Source: Calditrichota bacterium (GTDB lineage Bacteria > Zhuqueibacterota > Zhuqueibacteria > Zhuqueibacterales > Geothermadaptataceae). From it: a DNA stretch of 7,366 bases. The DNA lies in assembly GCA_008501545.1 (NCBI GenBank), contig QQUM01000126.1:1-7366 (forward strand). The letters run 5' to 3'. The notes beneath the pieces were generated by a model, which was not told the DNA's origin, did no database searches, and worked only from the letters and a program-made list of their open reading frames with translations. Below, in pieces: positions 5,933-7,366 of this stretch (position 1 is the stretch's first letter; each line of letters begins with the position of its first letter). A program made the position numbers and the translations under genes.

Positions 5933-5970
5933 TATGTTACGTAATTTTTACGACCACTTGACCATTTTCT

Positions 5971-5993
5971 ACGGGCATTGCATGCCCGTTTTT
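5971..5993 (+). terminator. Intrinsic terminator after tRNA-Leu
   Basis: Perfect 8-bp stem ACGGGCAT (5971-5978) and ATGCCCGT (5982-5989) with a 3-nt TGC loop (pairing in the loop may be one base pair less), followed by five T residues (5989-5993). It is 38 nt after the tRNA and 53 nt before the tig start. The shorter T-run than the 5703 terminator may allow some read-through into tig. Confidence 0.88.
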
Positions 5994-6036
5994 GTTATAT
6001 TTACAGCTGTTTGTTTTCGTGATCAATTTTAAACGT

Positions 6037-6041
6037 AGGAG
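6037..6041 (+). promoter_or_regulatory. Shine-Dalgarno that fixes the TTG start of tig
   Basis: AGGAG ends 5 nt before the TTG at 6047. There is no in-frame ATG near this point, so this site decides the start. Confidence 0.82.
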
Positions 6042-6046
6042 TTGTT

Positions 6047-7348
6047 TTGCAAGTCCATGTAACAGAAAAAGAAAACTGTGTACGGGATGTCGAAATCATC
6101 GTACCACAGGAAGAGCTTGCTCCTGAATTTGAGAAATCGTTAAGAAATGCCCAAAAGAAGGTGAAACTTGAAGGATTCAGAAAAGGTAAAGTTCCGCTTT
6201 CAATCGTTAAAAAGTTATATGGCCCCGGTCTTGAGGCAGAAGTGATAGAGAATCTCCTGCCTGTCTTGTTTCAGCGTGGTGCTGCACAGGAGGATTTGCA
6301 TATTGCTGCCCCGGCTTCCATCAAAAACATGGACTACAAACCGGGTGGTGACCTGACCGTTTCATACGAAGTTGAAGTTGAGCCCGAATTTGAATTGCAA
6401 AAGTACGAAAATTTTAAATTTGACCGACAAATGTACGAAGTGTCTGATGATGATCTTACGGAAGCACTTGAGCAAATACGCCGCGACAACAGCACCTGGG
6501 AAAAAGTGGAAGGCAAAGCGGAAGAAGATCATTTTGTGAGTGCAGACTTGCAGGAACTGGACGAGAGTGGGCTTCCGATAATCGGAAATAAAATGGAAAA
6601 CCGTTTTCTTAAACTTAAAGACGACAATGCTGAGCTTTCGGACATAGGGAAACAACTTGTTGGAATCGGAGTTGATGAAACACGGACCATTACGGTTTCA
6701 GTACCGTCGGATGGCCAGACCGGTGAAGCAAAAAATGTGAAATTTGAGGTAACAGTTAAAGATATCCAGACCCAATCACTGCCGGAACTCGATGACGAAT
6801 TAGCGAAAGATGCAGGTGATTATGAGACGCTGGATGCGTTAAAAAGCGAGCTTGAAAAACGAATCCAAAAAAATACACAGCGGGAGCTGGATAAGGGATT
6901 TTATCATAGTATAATCGAAAAGCTGATTTCTGAAAACAAATTTGACCTTCCGGATGGCATGATTCAATTTTATTTGGATGCAATCATTAAAGATATGCGT
7001 GCCAGGTTGCGTGAAGGCGAAGAACAGCAATTTGACGAGAAAGTTATACGGGAACAATACCGTGAAGGCGCTATTTTTAATTTAAAGTGGCGGTTGATTC
7101 GTAAGAAAATTGCTGCAGCGCACGATATTACAATAGAAGAGAACGATGTTGAGGCCTTTATTAACGATTATGCCTCAGATCGCGGAGTTGACGGTAAACT
7201 TCTTTTAAAACAGATGAGGAAAAATCCGCAGCAAATGGAAGACATTGAAGCGGATGTATTCGAGCAGAAAGTCCTTGGTTTCCTTTCCGAAAAGCAAAAA
7301 GTAAAAGACAATAAAGTCAACCGTAACGATCTCGAAAAGCAAAAATAA
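6047..7348 (+). CDS. tig: Trigger factor, ribosome-associated chaperone
   Basis: Trigger factor binds ribosomal protein L23 at the exit tunnel and shields nascent chains. The 433-residue length is normal. The ribosome-binding signature GFRKGKVP occupies 43-50, the same place as in E. coli. The N-terminal domain ends near SYEVEVEPEFEL (106-117), followed by the PPIase (FKBP-like) region from about W151 to 240 and the helical C-terminal chaperone arms (about 247-433), ending in a Lys-rich tail. The TTG start gives MQVHV, matching the usual MQV start, and is supported by AGGAG at 6037-6041. The PPIase region is divergent: the usual PGFExG active-site segment is replaced by SDIGKQLVGIG, so isomerase activity may be weak or lost while chaperone function remains (inference). 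It follows tRNA-Leu and a terminator. In many bacteria clpP and clpX come next, but the window ends 18 nt later. Confidence 0.96.
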   Translation: MQVHVTEKENCVRDVEIIVPQEELAPEFEKSLRNAQKKVKLEGFRKGKVPLSIVKKLYGPGLEAEVIENLLPVLFQRGAAQEDLHIAAPASIKNMDYKPGGDLTVSYEVEVEPEFELQKYENFKFDRQMYEVSDDDLTEALEQIRRDNSTWEKVEGKAEEDHFVSADLQELDESGLPIIGNKMENRFLKLKDDNAELSDIGKQLVGIGVDETRTITVSVPSDGQTGEAKNVKFEVTVKDIQTQSLPELDDELAKDAGDYETLDALKSELEKRIQKNTQRELDKGFYHSIIEKLISENKFDLPDGMIQFYLDAIIKDMRARLREGEEQQFDEKVIREQYREGAIFNLKWRLIRKKIAAAHDITIEENDVEAFINDYASDRGVDGKLLLKQMRKNPQQMEDIEADVFEQKVLGFLSEKQKVKDNKVNRNDLEKQK

Positions 7349-7366
7349 CCGGACATTCACAAAATT

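Noticed and set aside
5751..5933. Minus-strand ORF beginning MREGGLEPPSP
   Set aside because: It is the antisense translation of tRNA-Leu, a well-known type of spurious protein.

Overview
The window is a stretch of bacterial chromosome with every gene on the + strand and dense, operon-like packing. Content is moderately AT-rich, with the standard code (TGA ends the MglA-like gene; GTG and TTG are used as starts). No mobile elements, CRISPR repeats or phage genes were seen. The organism cannot be named from the sequence. Three features lean towards the FCB superphylum or a neighbouring deep lineage (Bacteroidota, Chlorobiota, Calditrichota or KSB1-like): an MglA/roadblock polarity cassette, a tRNA promoter whose -10 region reads TAnnTTTG, and a trigger factor with a weakly conserved PPIase domain. 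This placement is an inference.

Positions 2-1057 hold the 3' part of priA, the primosome-restart helicase, cut by the left edge. After a 97-nt AT-rich gap comes a run of five closely spaced genes: a UMF1/Atg22-like MFS transporter (1155-2441), a YfcE-like calcineurin-type phosphoesterase (2472-3200), a roadblock/LC7 (MglB-like) protein (3266-3778), a small MglA-like Ras-family GTPase (3781-4365), and a second, divergent roadblock-like protein (from 4368 or 4374 to 4772). The last three are separated by only 2 nt each, so they are very probably co-translated and act together as a GTPase switch with two accessory roadblock proteins.

A 319-nt non-coding stretch (4773-5091) follows. It ends in a near-perfect Shine-Dalgarno sequence for an unrecognised 187-residue secreted protein (5092-5655), which is closed by a strong intrinsic terminator (5703-5729).

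The right side begins with a good promoter (5754-5784), then tRNA-Leu(UAG) (5851-5932), a second intrinsic terminator (5971-5993), and tig (trigger factor, 6047-7348), which uses a TTG start. The window ends 18 nt after tig.

The most interesting unit is the roadblock-GTPase-roadblock cassette. The MglA-like protein keeps the residues expected for a regulated, active GTPase, but it is flanked by two dissimilar roadblock proteins rather than the single MglB of the classical pair.
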